A stretch of DNA of 64,000 nucleotides from Pseudomonas sp. KU43P (GCF_033095865.1 NZ_AP019365.1:2639501-2703500), one strand, 5' to 3'; numbered from the stretch's first letter, positions 1-9,230 are shown. The notes: a model not told the origin generated them from the letters alone. A program made the numbers and translations.

Positions 1-3000
1 CCAGTGGCCAAGGCGTTTCGCACCAACGGTGCGCTGCCCACTGCCGGCGCACCGTTCTACGAACCGTGCATGGATGACAGGGGTAAACGCATGACCCAGA
101 CCTCCGGCGTGGGTGAGTTCTTCAGCGGCGAAAGCCTCACCGGCATGAACTTCCGCGGCTCGTCCACGTTCACCGCCGACCGCCCGCGCATCTATAAAGG
201 GGCCAACATCCAGTTCGACGCGGTGTACAACAAAGTCGGCTACCACTTCCCGCAGGCGCGCATCCTCGCCCTGTGGGAAGACGCCTGGCCGGTCATCACC
301 AAGCAGCGGCCGCCAGAGCCCCTGGTGATGCGCATGAACACCTTCGACTGCACCATGTACACACACAGCAACCTGATTCCGTCGTTCTATGAAATGGACG
401 ACTACCAGGTGCGCACCCCCACCGATGTGATCGGCCAGCACATTCACTTGCCCAAGTGGGACCTGACCGCTGCCGACGGCTCCGCCAACGGCTGGAACTA
501 CGAAGATGGCATCCTCTCTCCCGGCAGCGTGGTGGAGCGCGTGCACGCCATTCGTGCTTACAACGGTTGCAGCGAAGGGGATAGCCGCGACGGCACCGCC
601 GCCTGCCCGAAAGCCAAGCAGCACCCGTACTTCGGCCGCTTCGGCCGGGCCGATTGGCTGGGTGCACGCACGGCCATGCAGCGCTGGTTCGCCGATCCGT
701 TGGTCAACGTGTATAACGTCGACCGTGGCCTGGGCACCATTTTCACCCATGACCACCTTGGCCCATCGACCCACCAGCAACTTGGCTTGTATGCCACCGT
801 GCTGGCTGAACCTGCCGGCTCGACCTGGTACCACGCCGAAACCGGCGAGCAGCTGTACAACCCGTCCATGCGCCAGGACGGCGGGCCGACTTCGTGGCAG
901 GCGGTGATCAAGACCGGTGACCACGATGGTGACGGCAAGAACGACAGTTACCGCGAGTTCTTCCTCGAATACAGCGACTTCCAGCATGCCTACGAGGCGG
1001 GCGTGTACGTGGGCGCGGGCCCCGATGGCGTACCCAATGGCCAGTCCTACCCGGCAACCGCCGACAGCTTCCGCTACGCCATCAACCCGCCCGTGCGGCA
1101 GAAGGCGTCCAACCTGCTGGAATCGGTGGTCGAGTCGCGCGGTGGCCTGAGCCCTGGCTGCCCGAGCCGACCTTGCCCGCAGGCGATCTCGGTGGATGAC
1201 CCTGGCATGTTCGTCGTCAACTACCGCAACGAGCCGCTGGCCCTGCGTGTGTTCGACCCGAACAAGGTCGGCCCGGACGGTAAGCGCGGCATGCAGGCCG
1301 ACGGCCCCGGCGGTGACCTGGGCTATGCCCTGCAGACCCGTACCGACCGTGCCATCCCGGCGATGAACATGGCGCCCTCGGCCATCACCTCGGCCGTTGG
1401 CCCCACTGGCGGTACCACGTTGTTCCCACCGAACATCAACGTTGCCGGGAGTGAACCCGGCGATCCGTTCACCCCGCTGCTGCGCACCTATTCCGGCGAC
1501 AACGTGCGCTTGCGCATGCACGCCGGTGGCCATGAGGAGGAACACAACGTCACCCTGCACGGCGTCAAGTGGCTGCAGAACGGTACCGGTTTCGGCAACA
1601 GCTCCAACTCGGGCTGGAAATCGTCGCAGATGATCGGCATCTCCGAGCAGCTGGGCTTCATGGCGCCGGTGTCGATGATCTCCAGCTCCGCGGCCACCAA
1701 CGGCGATTACCTGTACTCGCTGGACGCAGCCCTGGAAGGCTACTGGAACGGCATCTGGGGCATCATGCGCAACTACACCGCGCAGCGCACCGACCTGTTC
1801 GCGCTGCCGAACAACCCGCAACCGGTGGCCATGCGCAATACCGTCAACTTCGACGGCATCTGCCCGAAAACCACCGCCAACCCCAATGGCATTGGCTCGC
1901 GCACCACGGTCAAGCGCAGCTACGAGATCGTCGCCGCGCTGGCCAACGATATCCTGGAGAACCGTCACGGCGTCAGCATCAACGACCCCGCTGGCGTCGG
2001 CCAGCATGTAGGCGGCCCGCTCAAGGCCAGCGGCGGCACGCTGGTCTTCAACAGCCGCAAGACCAGCATCCCGCAAGTGACAGTGACCGACGAGGAAGAC
2101 GGTGCCACGTTCACCGTGGGCGGCCACAGTTCGCCGCTGCACGACCCGACCGCCGTGCTCTACGTGCGCAAGGCCGACCTCGATGCCAGCACCGGCAAGC
2201 TCAAGGCCGGCGTACCGGTCGAGCCGCTGGTGCTGCGTGCCAATGCCGGGGACTGCATCAGTATCACCCTGGAGAACCGTCTGCCGCTGGTCATGCCTGA
2301 CCTGCCCAGCACGGCGGTGATGCAGAACGTGGTCAAGCGCAACCGCAACGACAGCGAGGGCTCCACCGCCTTCAACAACAACCTGATGCGGCCGTCCAGC
2401 CATGTGGGCCTGCATGCGCAACTGCTGGCCTACGACATCACCAAGTCCGACGGTGTCAACGTCGGTCTGAACCCCGTGCAGACCGTACCGCCACGGGCCG
2501 GCACCAGCGGCGCCTACCCCACCAAGGTGTACCAGTACTACGCCGGCCACCTGGAGCGAGAAGGCAAGCCGGTGCTGCAACTGGGCCGCACGGTGGACAA
2601 CATCAACACCACGGCCATCGAGTTCGGCGGCCTCAACCTGACCCCGGCGGATGTCATCAAGCAGCCGCAGAAGGGGCTGGTCGGCGCCATGAGCATCCTG
2701 CCGCAGACTGCGACCTTCACCGAGGACGCCGCCAGCCGTGCGCAGGCCACGGTCAAGGTCAGTGGCCAGCCCGACTACCGCGACTTCGTCACGGTCTGGC
2801 AGCGTTCGATGAACATGCGCTGGGCCGATGGCCGTCCTGTCGAAGGCATCGCCACCGAAGGCAACGGCGTGCCGGGCGATCCGAAGGACAACGGCAACAT
2901 GGCCATGAACTACAAGACCGAGCCGCTGTGGCTGCGCTTCGGCCTGGCACCGGACGCACCGTTCGGCCATGCCGATGGGTTTGGCTTGGCCGATGTGCCC

Positions 3001-3447
3001 AATGCCCACATGGCTTACAGCAACGCCCTGGCCGGGGGTGATCCACAAACGCCAGTGCTCTGGGCCAAACCTGGGCAGCCTGTGCGCAACCATGTGGTCA
3101 TGCCCAGCGGCGGTAGTCGCGGCATCACCTACCAGCTCGATGGCCACCTGTGGCCGCTGCACAACTACCAGGCCGAGAAGAACGACCTCGACGGCTACCC
3201 GATGAACCTGCCAGGTATCGGCTCGGTGCGTTTCGGCAACAACCCGATGGCCATGTACATCGGCGCCCAGGAGAGCGTACTGCCGGCCGCGCACTTCAGC
3301 TTCATGCTGCCCAGCGCCGGGGGAGTCAACGCCGTGCCGGGTGACTACCTGTTCCGCGACTATGCCGCGTACGGCAACCTCTCGGGGCTGTGGGGGATTC
3401 TGCGGGTCACCAATGACGCGCCGCCGGCAACGGCCCCGGCGCAGTAA
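1..3447 (+). CDS. Giant multicopper oxidase, MnxG/McoA type, 3' part
   Basis: The reading frame is open from the first base, so the gene starts upstream; 1148 codons are visible. Counting from base 1, copper-ligand-like histidine clusters are seen at H147-I-H149, T-H250-D-H252 with H258, an H511-EEE-H515 block running to H520-G, and G-H1049-L-W-P-L-H1054. This repeated cupredoxin layout in a protein well over 1100 residues long is that of the large manganese-oxidising multicopper oxidases of Pseudomonas putida (MnxG and McoA); ordinary laccases are about 500 residues. An Asp-rich D-H-D-G-D-G-K-N-D loop near residue 306 looks like a calcium site. The following SCO copper chaperones and secretion genes fit an exported copper enzyme. 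Whether it is MnxG or McoA cannot be decided from the fragment. Confidence 0.85.
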   Translation, partial: PVAKAFRTNGALPTAGAPFYEPCMDDRGKRMTQTSGVGEFFSGESLTGMNFRGSSTFTADRPRIYKGANIQFDAVYNKVGYHFPQARILALWEDAWPVITKQRPPEPLVMRMNTFDCTMYTHSNLIPSFYEMDDYQVRTPTDVIGQHIHLPKWDLTAADGSANGWNYEDGILSPGSVVERVHAIRAYNGCSEGDSRDGTAACPKAKQHPYFGRFGRADWLGARTAMQRWFADPLVNVYNVDRGLGTIFTHDHLGPSTHQQLGLYATVLAEPAGSTWYHAETGEQLYNPSMRQDGGPTSWQAVIKTGDHDGDGKNDSYREFFLEYSDFQHAYEAGVYVGAGPDGVPNGQSYPATADSFRYAINPPVRQKASNLLESVVESRGGLSPGCPSRPCPQAISVDDPGMFVVNYRNEPLALRVFDPNKVGPDGKRGMQADGPGGDLGYALQTRTDRAIPAMNMAPSAITSAVGPTGGTTLFPPNINVAGSEPGDPFTPLLRTYSGDNVRLRMHAGGHEEEHNVTLHGVKWLQNGTGFGNSSNSGWKSSQMIGISEQLGFMAPVSMISSSAATNGDYLYSLDAALEGYWNGIWGIMRNYTAQRTDLFALPNNPQPVAMRNTVNFDGICPKTTANPNGIGSRTTVKRSYEIVAALANDILENRHGVSINDPAGVGQHVGGPLKASGGTLVFNSRKTSIPQVTVTDEEDGATFTVGGHSSPLHDPTAVLYVRKADLDASTGKLKAGVPVEPLVLRANAGDCISITLENRLPLVMPDLPSTAVMQNVVKRNRNDSEGSTAFNNNLMRPSSHVGLHAQLLAYDITKSDGVNVGLNPVQTVPPRAGTSGAYPTKVYQYYAGHLEREGKPVLQLGRTVDNINTTAIEFGGLNLTPADVIKQPQKGLVGAMSILPQTATFTEDAASRAQATVKVSGQPDYRDFVTVWQRSMNMRWADGRPVEGIATEGNGVPGDPKDNGNMAMNYKTEPLWLRFGLAPDAPFGHADGFGLADVPNAHMAYSNALAGGDPQTPVLWAKPGQPVRNHVVMPSGGSRGITYQLDGHLWPLHNYQAEKNDLDGYPMNLPGIGSVRFGNNPMAMYIGAQESVLPAAHFSFMLPSAGGVNAVPGDYLFRDYAAYGNLSGLWGILRVTNDAPPATAPAQ

Positions 3448-3466
3448 GGAAGAGGGGCGCACGTGC

Positions 3467-5452
3467 ATGAACAACAAGAAAATCCGCTCGGCGTATCTTG
3501 GGCTGGCAGTGGGAGTAGGGCTGATCGGCCTGGGCGTGGCGTATGAAAAGCTCTGGTGCGACCCCCGCGAGCTGCTGCAGGAGCCTGCCGACCCTCAGGC
3601 CCTGCACCGGCTCAGCCGGGATGGCGTGACTGTGGAGTTCGATGCCCAGCCGATGGCCGGCGGCGAATTGCGCGAAGGCAGTTTCGCCAACATCCGCTTC
3701 AAGGTCACCGACCAGAACAGCGGTCAGCCGCTGTCGGGCATGGCGCCGGGGGCGTGGATCGACCCGGCGCAGTCGGCCCCGGTAGAGGCCTCCCGTGAGC
3801 AGAGCTGCAAGGCGCGCGTGGCGCTGTTTCTCAAGAGCAGCATCGGCGCCCGGCCACTGCTGGACCTGAACAGCTACTTCCTGCTGGTGCTGAACAAGGA
3901 CGCCAGCCTCACGGTGATCGACCCGACCGTGTCGGTGGGCGGGGTGACCAGCACCCTGGCACGCATCGACCTCCCTGGCCGCCCCATGGATTGGATAGCC
4001 ACCAGCGACGACAAGCAGGTGTTCGTGTCGATCCCCGAACGCGGCAAGGTGGCCGTCATCGACACCGAAACCTTCACCCACGTGGCCAGCCTGGATGCCG
4101 GTGAGCAACCGCTGCGCGTGGCCTTGCAGCCGGACCAGCACCGGCTATGGGTCGGCAACAACAGCGAAGACCCGGCCAAGGGCGGGGTGACGGTGATCGA
4201 CGTGCCCAGCCGCAGCACGCTGAAGAGCTTCGCCACCGGCTCCGGGCACCACGAGATCGCCTTCAGCGCCGACTCGCGCTACGCCTTCGTCAGCAACCGC
4301 GATGGCGGCACCCTGAGCATCATCGACATCCCCGAAATGCGCCTGGCCAAGACCCTGGAAGTCGGCCCGCATCCGCTGGCGGTGGCCTATTCTGCGCTGT
4401 CTCAGGCGGTGTATGTCAGCGATGGCGAAGAGGGCAGCGTGCGCGTCTACGATGCCCGCAGCCACCAGCTACGCCACACGGTGAAGTCCGAGCAGGGCCT
4501 GGGGCCGATGCGCTTTAGCAGCGATGGCCGCTACGGCATCGTGCTCAATACCCTGGAAAACCAGGCGCTGGTGATCGATGCCAGTACCGACCAGCTGATC
4601 CATCGCATCCCGGTGGCTGCCGAGCCTTACCAGCTGACCTTCACCAAAGGCTATGCCTACGTGCGCGGCCTGGCCTCGTCGAAGGTCAGCATGATCAACC
4701 TCAGCAGCCTGGGCGAAGGGCGCCAACCCATCATTCAGAGCTTCGAGGCCGGCCCGGCGGCGCCGCGCCAGGCCGGTGACCTGCCGCTGGCCCAGGGCTT
4801 GTCGGTGTCGCGCGACGACAACTCGGTGTTCGTGGTCAACCCAGTGGACAACACCACCTACTTCTATGCCGAAGGCATGAACGCGCCGATGTCCGGCTAC
4901 AACAACCGCGGCCATCAGGCCCGTGCGGCGCTGGTCATCGACCGCAGCCTGCGCGAGCTGGCCCCAGGGGTGTACGGCTCGACGGTGAAGATGCCGGCAG
5001 CCGGCACCTTCGATGTGGCCTTCCTGCTCAACCAGCCACAGATCATCCACTGCTTCAGCACCCAGGTGGCGGCGGCGCCAGACGCCAGCAAGCGCAAGGG
5101 TGCGCACGCCGAGTTCATCGGCCTCGACCAGCCGTTGCCACAGCAAAGCGCATTCACCGCCAGGGTGCGTATCGTTGGCGACGATGGCCGCCCCCGCCGG
5201 GGCTTGAATGACGTGACCCTGCGCTACTTCCTGGCGCCCTCGTCGATGCCGCACAACCTGCAGCTCGAGGAAGTGGGCGAGGGGGTGTACCAGGCGTCGC
5301 TGATGCTGCCTGAGCCCGGTGCCTGGTACCTGCATGTGCAGTCGCCTTCGCTGGGTCGCAAATTCGCCGAAGAGAACTACACCAGCCTGCGGGTATTGCC
5401 CGCCGCCGCTGCATCTACCGCTTCCCAGACCGACGTGAGGACTGTGCGATGA
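3467..5452 (+). CDS. YVTN/cytochrome-D1-like beta-propeller protein with C-terminal YtkA-like domain
   Basis: The 661-residue product starts at ATG 3467, which is followed by basic residues and one hydrophobic segment (about residues 8-25), so it is likely anchored in the inner membrane and faces the periplasm. Residues of about 130-430 form repeated propeller blades of the YVTN type (phrases such as V-A-V-I-D, A-F-V-S-N-R-D-G and V-Y-V-S-D-G). The last 100 residues resemble the FixH/YtkA-like beta-sandwich often found near copper and cytochrome proteins. It lies 19 bases after the oxidase and overlaps the next gene by ATGA, so it is co-transcribed. A role in oxidase maturation or electron transfer is inferred only from context. 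No haem motif (CxxCH) is present. Confidence 0.7.
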   Translation: MNNKKIRSAYLGLAVGVGLIGLGVAYEKLWCDPRELLQEPADPQALHRLSRDGVTVEFDAQPMAGGELREGSFANIRFKVTDQNSGQPLSGMAPGAWIDPAQSAPVEASREQSCKARVALFLKSSIGARPLLDLNSYFLLVLNKDASLTVIDPTVSVGGVTSTLARIDLPGRPMDWIATSDDKQVFVSIPERGKVAVIDTETFTHVASLDAGEQPLRVALQPDQHRLWVGNNSEDPAKGGVTVIDVPSRSTLKSFATGSGHHEIAFSADSRYAFVSNRDGGTLSIIDIPEMRLAKTLEVGPHPLAVAYSALSQAVYVSDGEEGSVRVYDARSHQLRHTVKSEQGLGPMRFSSDGRYGIVLNTLENQALVIDASTDQLIHRIPVAAEPYQLTFTKGYAYVRGLASSKVSMINLSSLGEGRQPIIQSFEAGPAAPRQAGDLPLAQGLSVSRDDNSVFVVNPVDNTTYFYAEGMNAPMSGYNNRGHQARAALVIDRSLRELAPGVYGSTVKMPAAGTFDVAFLLNQPQIIHCFSTQVAAAPDASKRKGAHAEFIGLDQPLPQQSAFTARVRIVGDDGRPRRGLNDVTLRYFLAPSSMPHNLQLEEVGEGVYQASLMLPEPGAWYLHVQSPSLGRKFAEENYTSLRVLPAAAASTASQTDVRTVR

Positions 5453-6104
5453 ACGTCAAGCATCCCTGCAAGCTGCTGGTCCTGAGCCTGGCCCTGGCCA
5501 GCAACTTCGCCCTGGCCCACGCCGGCCACGAGCATGGCGGCGCTGCCGAACCGCCGGTGGCGGCCCGCCAGGAAAAGGCCAGCGTGCGTTTTGCCGATGT
5601 CTCGCTGCTCAACCAGGACGGCATGCCCGTGCGGTTGGAGAAAGACTTGGTCGGCGAGCGCCTGGTGGTCATGGGTTTCATCTACACCAGCTGCACCACG
5701 GTGTGCCCGGTGGTGTCGTCGATCATGGGCAAGGTCCAGCAGCAACTCGGGGCAGGGTGGGCGAGGAAGTCCAACTGGTGTCGATCAGCGTCGACCCGCA
5801 GCGTGACGATGCCAAGCGCCTGCAGCAGTACGCCAAGGCCTTCCAGCGCGGCCCCGGCTGGAGCTGGCTGACCGGTTCGCCCTATGCCGTGACTGAAACC
5901 CTCAAAGGCCTGGGCAGCTTCAGCGCCGACCTCAGCCAGCATCCGCCATTGATCCTCGTGGGCGACGGGCGCAGCGGCCACTGGACGCGTTACTACGGCT
6001 TCACCGACCCGGCGGTGCTGGTCGAGGAAATCAACCGCCTCAGCGCCCGCCGGGTACACGCCAAGAGCACCGCCATCGCCGAACATCAGGAGGTGCAACC
6101 ATGA
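5449..6104 (+). pseudogene. SCO1/SenC copper chaperone with a frameshift
   Basis: The first frame (from ATG 5449) gives a signal peptide, a His-rich A-H-A-G-H-E-H start, and the SCO copper motif C82-TTV-C86. It then loses homology at a run of four G (5749-5752). Homology resumes in another frame with G-R-V-G-E-E-V-Q-L-V-S-I-S-V-D and includes the expected distal His in S-Q-H-P-P-L-I-L, ending at 6104. One extra G would join the halves into a normal protein of about 218 residues. As written the gene is broken. It could be a real mutation, a slippage-prone tract, or a base missed in sequencing. It overlaps both neighbours by ATGA-type junctions, so it belongs to the oxidase operon. Confidence 0.8.
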
Positions 6105-6766
6105 GCAGCCACTCCTCGCAACAGGCCGGCATGCGCAGCTTCGACTGGCTGGTGCTGGCCGGTTGCCTGTGGATCATGGCGTCGGTCGCCATGGCCCACG
6201 AAGGCCATGCACCCAGCGCCCCCAGCCCGCAGCCGGCGCCGCCGACCATGACCAGCGGTGGTGGCACCCGCGATGCGCAGAGCTGGTTCACCGACACCGT
6301 GCTCAAGGACCAGAACGGCCGTGAGCTGCGCTTCTACAGCGATGTGCTCAAGGACCAGGTGGTGATGCTCAACGTGATCTTCACCCACTGCACCGACGCC
6401 TGCCCACTGATCACCCGCAAGTTGCGCGAGGTGCGCGAGGCCATGGGGCCGGAGTTGGCCGGCCAGGTGACCTTCGTGTCGATCAGCAGCGACCCGCTCA
6501 ACGACACCCCGGCGGCGCTCAAGGCGTTTGCCCAGAAGCAGGGCGTGGACAGTGCCAACTGGCTGTTCCTGACCGGTGACAAGGCCAGCGTCGACTTGGT
6601 GCTGGGGCGTATCGGCCAGTTCCTGCCCAGCCCCGAGCAGCATTCCACCCAACTGATCGCCGGCGATGTAGCCGGCAAGCGCTGGAGCAAGATCCGCCCG
6701 GATGCGCCGCCCGCAGCCATTGCCCAGCGCATGCAGCTGCTGGCCCAACCCTTGGCTGGGCGGTGA
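6101..6766 (+). CDS. SCO1/SenC family copper chaperone
   Basis: The 221-residue protein has an N-terminal membrane/signal segment (about residues 15-32) followed by a thioredoxin-like domain. It has the SCO motif C97-TDA-C101 and the distal copper-binding H181 in E-Q-H-S-T. SCO proteins carry copper to cuproenzymes and reduce their cysteine pairs in the periplasm. A strong AGGAGG lies at 6088-6093, seven bases before the start, and the start overlaps the preceding stop. With the preceding gene broken, this copy may be the only working SCO protein of the operon. Its obvious client is the multicopper oxidase encoded upstream, which is an inference from gene order. Confidence 0.88.
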   Translation: MSSHSSQQAGMRSFDWLVLAGCLWIMASVAMAHEGHAPSAPSPQPAPPTMTSGGGTRDAQSWFTDTVLKDQNGRELRFYSDVLKDQVVMLNVIFTHCTDACPLITRKLREVREAMGPELAGQVTFVSISSDPLNDTPAALKAFAQKQGVDSANWLFLTGDKASVDLVLGRIGQFLPSPEQHSTQLIAGDVAGKRWSKIRPDAPPAAIAQRMQLLAQPLAGR

Positions 6767-6769
6767 GCC

Positions 6770-8398
6770 ATGGACATTCGGGCTGTCTGGTCTGGCCTTG
6801 TCGCGGATGAATCCGCTCCTGCAAGCCTGCGCAGATCTTGTAGGAGCGGATTCATCCGCGACAAGGCCAGCTCGCGCACTGCAAAAATCACAGCCCTGCT
6901 CATCACCCTCAGCGTCATCGGCCAAACCCTGGCCCTGGACCTCACCCCCCAGGAGCAAGCCGGCAAACGCCTCTACCGCGAAGGTGTCTCCAGCAGCGAC
7001 GCCCAACTGACGGCGCGGGTAGGCGCCAGCGACATGAGCGTCCCCGCCAGCGTGCTGCCCTGCGCCAGTTGCCACGGCACCGATGGCCGCGGCCGCGCCG
7101 AAGGCGGCGTACGCCCGCCGAGCCTCGACTGGCAGCGCCTGGCCCTGGGCCAAGGCAGCCGGCAAACCAACGGCCGCAGCTACCCAGCCTACGCCGACGC
7201 CAGCCTGGCCCGCGCCATCCAGCACGGGGTCGATCCAGCCGGCAACCGCCTGGACTCGGCCATGCCGCGTTTCGCGCTGACCCTGGCTGACCAGCGCAAC
7301 CTCACGGCCTACCTCAAGCGCCTGGGCGAAGAGCGCGACCCAGGCGTGGAGGAGGGCGTGCTGCGCCTGGGCACCTTGCTTCCCGCCAGCGGCCCGCTGG
7401 CCGAGGCCGGCCGGGTGATCCGCGCCGTGCTCGAAGACGGCGTGGCGCAACTCAACCAGCAGGGCGGTATCCACGGCCGGCGCCTGCAGCTCGTGGTGCT
7501 CGACCCCGGCGTCGACCAGGCCACTGCCGAACGTGCCCTGCAGCGTTTGCTCGATGAAGAAAGGGTATTCGCCCTGGTCACCCCATTGGCGCCGCAGCTT
7601 GATGAACACCTGGGCACGCTGCTCGAGCGGCAGGGGATGCCGCTGATTGGCAGTACCCCGCGCAGTGGCGGCAGCGCGCAGATCTTCGACCCCTTGCCAG
7701 GCATTGCCAGCCAACTGCTCAGCCTGGCCGGCCACGCTCGCAGCAGCCTGGGCCTGGCCGCCGATGGCCTGCGGGTGGTCTATGCCGGCGCGGACCAGGC
7801 AGCACTGGCCGAACAGGTACGCGAACGCCTGCAACAGCAAGGCTGGTCGCCCATGCCGGTGGAGGCGTTCGCCGGCCAGGCAGTGGACGCTGAAGGTATC
7901 GTCTTCCTGGGCCGCGCCCAAGCCTTCGCCGAACTGGCCGCCGTGCTCCAGGCAGCGGGGCGCGAGCCATACCTGTTCGCGGCATCCGGCCAGGTTGCCG
8001 GCGCCGTGGCGGCGCTGCCGGTGCAATGGTCGCAACGGGTGTTCCTGGCGTACCCCTTCGTGCCGGGCGACTGGACCGAGCAGGGCCTGGCGACACTGGC
8101 CGGCCTGCAACAGCGCCAGGGCCTGGACCCACGCCAGGCATCGTTGCAGGTCAACACCTTGTGCGCACTGCGCCTGCTCAGCGAGGCGTTGAAGCAGATC
8201 GGCCGCGACGCCAGCCGCGAGCGCCTGATCGCCGCCCTGGAAGGCCTGCACGACATCGATACCGGCCTGACGCCGGCGCTCGGCTTCGGCCCCGGCCGGC
8301 GCCAAGGCATGGCCGGCGCCCACGTCGTTGCTGTCAGCCTGCCCGGGCCACGCTTCACCGCCGTTGCCCCGTACCGGCCCGTGCCGGAAACCCCATGA
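6770..8398 (+). CDS. Cytochrome c fused to a LivK-like periplasmic binding domain
   Basis: The frame encodes 542 residues. A single class-I cytochrome c domain has the haem motif C98-A-S-C101-H102, with a Met in A-M-P-R-F-A that may be the sixth ligand. A branched-chain amino-acid-type periplasmic binding fold follows from about residue 195 to the end, with the start L-R-L-G-T-L-L-P-A-S-G typical of that fold. The hydrophobic export signal lies only at residues 40-55. The first 34 codons are mostly a REP element (6792-6870), so the annotated ATG at 6770 was probably acquired when the REP arrived. No ATG or GTG lies between the REP and the signal. The operon position suggests a redox partner of the oxidase or a sensor of a small ligand. 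Confidence 0.75.
   Translation: MDIRAVWSGLVADESAPASLRRSCRSGFIRDKASSRTAKITALLITLSVIGQTLALDLTPQEQAGKRLYREGVSSSDAQLTARVGASDMSVPASVLPCASCHGTDGRGRAEGGVRPPSLDWQRLALGQGSRQTNGRSYPAYADASLARAIQHGVDPAGNRLDSAMPRFALTLADQRNLTAYLKRLGEERDPGVEEGVLRLGTLLPASGPLAEAGRVIRAVLEDGVAQLNQQGGIHGRRLQLVVLDPGVDQATAERALQRLLDEERVFALVTPLAPQLDEHLGTLLERQGMPLIGSTPRSGGSAQIFDPLPGIASQLLSLAGHARSSLGLAADGLRVVYAGADQAALAEQVRERLQQQGWSPMPVEAFAGQAVDAEGIVFLGRAQAFAELAAVLQAAGREPYLFAASGQVAGAVAALPVQWSQRVFLAYPFVPGDWTEQGLATLAGLQQRQGLDPRQASLQVNTLCALRLLSEALKQIGRDASRERLIAALEGLHDIDTGLTPALGFGPGRRQGMAGAHVVAVSLPGPRFTAVAPYRPVPETP
6792..6870. repeat. REP pair of a second type, inside a coding start
   Basis: GCCTTGTCGCGGATGAATCC and its inverse face each other across about 20 bases. 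It occupies codons 8-34 of the cytochrome fusion gene. Confidence 0.85.
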
Positions 8399-8412
8399 GA
8401 GCGGAGGTCTGC

Positions 8413-9054
8413 ATGCGAACCCTGTTGCTGTGCCTGTTGCTGGTGGTCGCCAAGGCGGGCTGGGCCGATGTGCCAGTGGCGCGGGTCAATGGCGTGGACA
8501 TCGGCGTTCTGCGCCTGGAGCGCTACTTGAGCGAATACCTCGACGCCCAGGGCCGGGCGCTGAGCAGCATCCGCAACCCGACGCTGTACAAGCGCCTGCG
8601 CGACCAGGCCCTGGATGAGCTGATCGACAAGGAACTGCTCTGGCAGGAGGCCCAGCGCCGCGGCATCGTGGTCACCGATGAGCAGGTGTCGGCCCAGGTG
8701 GGCGAGCTGGAAGCCGCCTTCGGCAGCCCCGCGCTGTTCGAGCAGCGGCTGGCGGATGCGGGCTTCGATCGGGCAGGATACGCTCAGTACATGCACCACG
8801 AGCTTGCCGCGCAGCAGGTGTACGCCCAACTCAGCGCGGTCGATGAACCCACTCAGGCTGAAGTAGAGGCGTTCTACCAGGCCAATCGGCAAAGACTGCA
8901 GGGAGCGCAGAACCAAAGTGATAATGCGCAAGTCATACCAGAACGGGGCCTGGCATTGGCCAGGGGTGCGCTCGTGGCGCAACTGCAGGCCCAGCAACGC
9001 CAAGCCGTGCGCCAACGTTTGCGCGAATCCGCTACAGTGGAAATGGCCGACTGA
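8413..9054 (+). CDS. SurA-like N-terminal domain periplasmic chaperone
   Basis: The 213-residue protein has a clear signal peptide ending in A-G-W-A before D-V-P-V-A. It continues with V-A-R-V-N-G-V-D-I and a helical region (L-I-D-K-E-L-L-W-Q-E-A) typical of SurA_N domains. It is too short to carry a parvulin rotamase domain, and I see no rotamase motif, so chaperone activity is more likely than prolyl isomerase activity. ATG 8413 is preferred over ATG 8395, which overlaps the previous stop, because GGAGG at 8403-8407 is well spaced for 8413. It is the last gene of the oxidase operon and could assist folding of the oxidase or an outer-membrane partner. Confidence 0.65.
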   Translation: MRTLLLCLLLVVAKAGWADVPVARVNGVDIGVLRLERYLSEYLDAQGRALSSIRNPTLYKRLRDQALDELIDKELLWQEAQRRGIVVTDEQVSAQVGELEAAFGSPALFEQRLADAGFDRAGYAQYMHHELAAQQVYAQLSAVDEPTQAEVEAFYQANRQRLQGAQNQSDNAQVIPERGLALARGALVAQLQAQQRQAVRQRLRESATVEMAD

Positions 9055-9069
9055 ATGCCCCGAAGTCGT

Positions 9070-9087
9070 TTCCCCAATGCTGGGGAA
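9070..9087. promoter_or_regulatory. Palindrome TTCCCC-N6-GGGGAA, candidate activator site 1
   Basis: A perfect inverted repeat lies in the gap after the oxidase operon. Its centre is 44 bases from the second copy, about four helical turns. The position upstream of a sigma-54 promoter fits an enhancer-binding-protein site. Confidence 0.6.
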
Positions 9088-9111
9088 TAATGACTTGGCA
9101 AAGTGCCATCA

Positions 9112-9133
9112 GGTTCCCCGGATGTGGGGAACC
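9112..9133. promoter_or_regulatory. Palindrome GGTTCCCC-N6-GGGGAACC, candidate activator site 2
   Basis: This is a longer perfect copy of the same inverted repeat, with 8-base arms and the same 6-base spacer. Its near edge is 83 bases upstream of the -24 element at 9216, a usual distance for sigma-54 activator sites. Confidence 0.62.
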
Positions 9134-9214
9134 CCGCACTCGGCTGTTTCGGGGACACTGGCGCACGCCAGCAAGATCAATGACTTACAGTGGTGCAACA
9201 TGAGTATTCACGCC

Positions 9215-9230
9215 TGGCACGAAGCCTGCT
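9215..9230 (+). promoter_or_regulatory. Sigma-54 promoter TGGCACG-N4-CTGCT
   Basis: GG at 9216-9217 and GC at 9228-9229 are separated by exactly ten bases, in a TGGCAC...TGC context that differs from the consensus at one position. Transcription would begin near 9241 and read into the receiver gene and the secretion/curli operon. Confidence 0.7.

Noticed and set aside
3341..3466. Earlier in-frame ATG at 3341 for the beta-propeller gene
   Set aside because: It lies deep inside the oxidase gene and would add an Arg-rich stretch ahead of the membrane segment; ATG 3467 directly precedes that segment.
6086..8323. Long open frame on the minus strand (about 745 codons)
   Set aside because: It lies wholly opposite the SCO and cytochrome fusion genes, lacks family motifs, and its composition is that of antisense high-GC DNA.
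8395..8412. ATG 8395 as start of the SurA-like gene
   Set aside because: It would put six extra residues before the signal peptide and has no ribosome site; GGAGG is correctly spaced for ATG 8413.
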